Source: Bacillota bacterium (GTDB lineage: Bacteria; Bacillota; Clostridia; Christensenellales; CAG-138). From it: 5,422 bases of DNA. The notes below the pieces were generated by a model, which was not told where the DNA came from, searched no databases, and was given only the letters and a program-made list of their open reading frames with translations. Both the position numbers and the translations under genes were made by a program. The stretch lies in assembly GCA_016288175.1 (NCBI GenBank), contig JAEEYN010000201.1, positions 1 through 5,422 on the forward strand, given 5' to 3'. This document shows, one piece after another, positions 5,189 through 5,422 of the stretch (the stretch's first letter is position 1; the number at the start of each line of letters is the position of its first letter).

Positions 5189-5422
5189 CAGCCTTCCCCT
5201 GCTGTTCCGATGATGACCATTACTTCCTCAAGATGGAGAAAATCCGCCGCCGGAGTCACGATCGCGTTGACACCGCTGCCGGTGGAGGTCATGACCTCCT
5301 TGACCGTTCCGACGCGGATTCCCTTCGGATAGATGCCGCCGATGCCGCTCGTCATAACGACGTCGCCGGGCATGAGGTCCGTCCTGTCCGCCGGAAGGTA
5401 GTAAAGCTCCATTTGTTTATCC
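5188..5422 (-). CDS. mreC: Rod shape-determining protein MreC, C-terminal fragment (5' end outside window)
   Basis: The last 77 residues of MreC, a bitopic membrane protein whose extracytoplasmic beta-barrel domains bind and activate PBP2. The fragment contains the conserved signature LMPGDVVMTSGIGGIYPKGI, followed by RVGTVKEV, characteristic of the second beta-barrel of MreC. It closes with the hydrophobic strand EEVMVIIG and a short tail, GTAGEG. The frame stays open to the right edge (Asp-Lys-Gln precede the first internal Met), so the Met at 5412 is not the start. N-terminal membrane segment, coiled coil and first barrel are outside. The stop codon overlaps the mreD start by one base. The product normally has about 270-320 residues, so roughly a quarter is present. 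Confidence 0.95.
   Translation of the reverse strand, partial: DKQMELYYLPADRTDLMPGDVVMTSGIGGIYPKGIRVGTVKEVMTSTGSGVNAIVTPAADFLHLEEVMVIIGTAGEG
5195..5200 (-). promoter_or_regulatory. Ribosome binding site of mreD inside the end of mreC
   Basis: AGGGGA on the minus strand lies 6 bases before the mreD ATG at 5188, within the last codons of mreC. It supports the overlapping TGATG start. Confidence 0.6.

Noticed and set aside
4610..5332. Plus-strand open frame of 240 codons opposite mreD
   Set aside because: His/Glu/Arg-rich product typical of the reverse of a membrane-protein gene; mreD and the TGATG overlap explain the region.

Overview
The window reads as a piece of a chromosome from an anaerobic, low-to-mid GC Gram-positive bacterium of the class Clostridia (Bacillota). 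I base this on the lipoprotein-type solute-binding protein, the strong AGGAGG-type ribosome sites, a TTG start, and a long PBP2 that resembles clostridial forms in its insertions and its many cysteines. Genus cannot be fixed from this sequence alone. All recognisable genes are on the minus strand, so biological order runs from right to left.

Right part (about 5422 to 1358): the 3' end of a cell-shape operon. It holds the C-terminus of mreC (cut by the window edge), mreD (sharing one base with mreC as TGATG), a class B penicillin-binding protein of the PBP2/MrdA type (842 residues, TTG start, all three transpeptidase motifs present), and then a 219-residue HAD-superfamily phosphatase 16 bases downstream. 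A textbook intrinsic terminator (10-bp stem, T-tract) lies just after the phosphatase and closes the transcript. MreC and MreD couple the MreB cytoskeleton to PBP2, which cross-links lateral-wall peptidoglycan; the phosphatase is a passenger or housekeeping member whose link to wall growth is not shown. The min genes and rodA that follow pbp2 in some Firmicutes are not here.

Middle (1000 to 1418): 419 bases without a protein gene but rich in structure. From right to left it holds the operon terminator, a second inverted repeat, an AT-rich spacer, a compact 116-base palindromic element with two internal hairpins inside a 20-base imperfect outer inverted repeat, and then a near-consensus sigma-A promoter with a palindrome in its spacer and a 9-bp hairpin at the start of the leader RNA.

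Left part (999 to 1): the first 333 codons of a family 5 (peptide/nickel/oligopeptide type) ABC transporter solute-binding lipoprotein. It has its own promoter and ribosome site and a codon choice unlike the mre operon. It runs off the left edge; permease and ATPase genes may follow outside the window.

I see no convincing evidence for a wholly new biological system. The items most worth a second look are the 116-base structured palindromic element, the promoter-leader architecture of the solute-binding gene, and the unusual features of PBP2 (about 100 extra residues between the SxN and KTG motifs, an Asp-rich loop, 15 cysteines).
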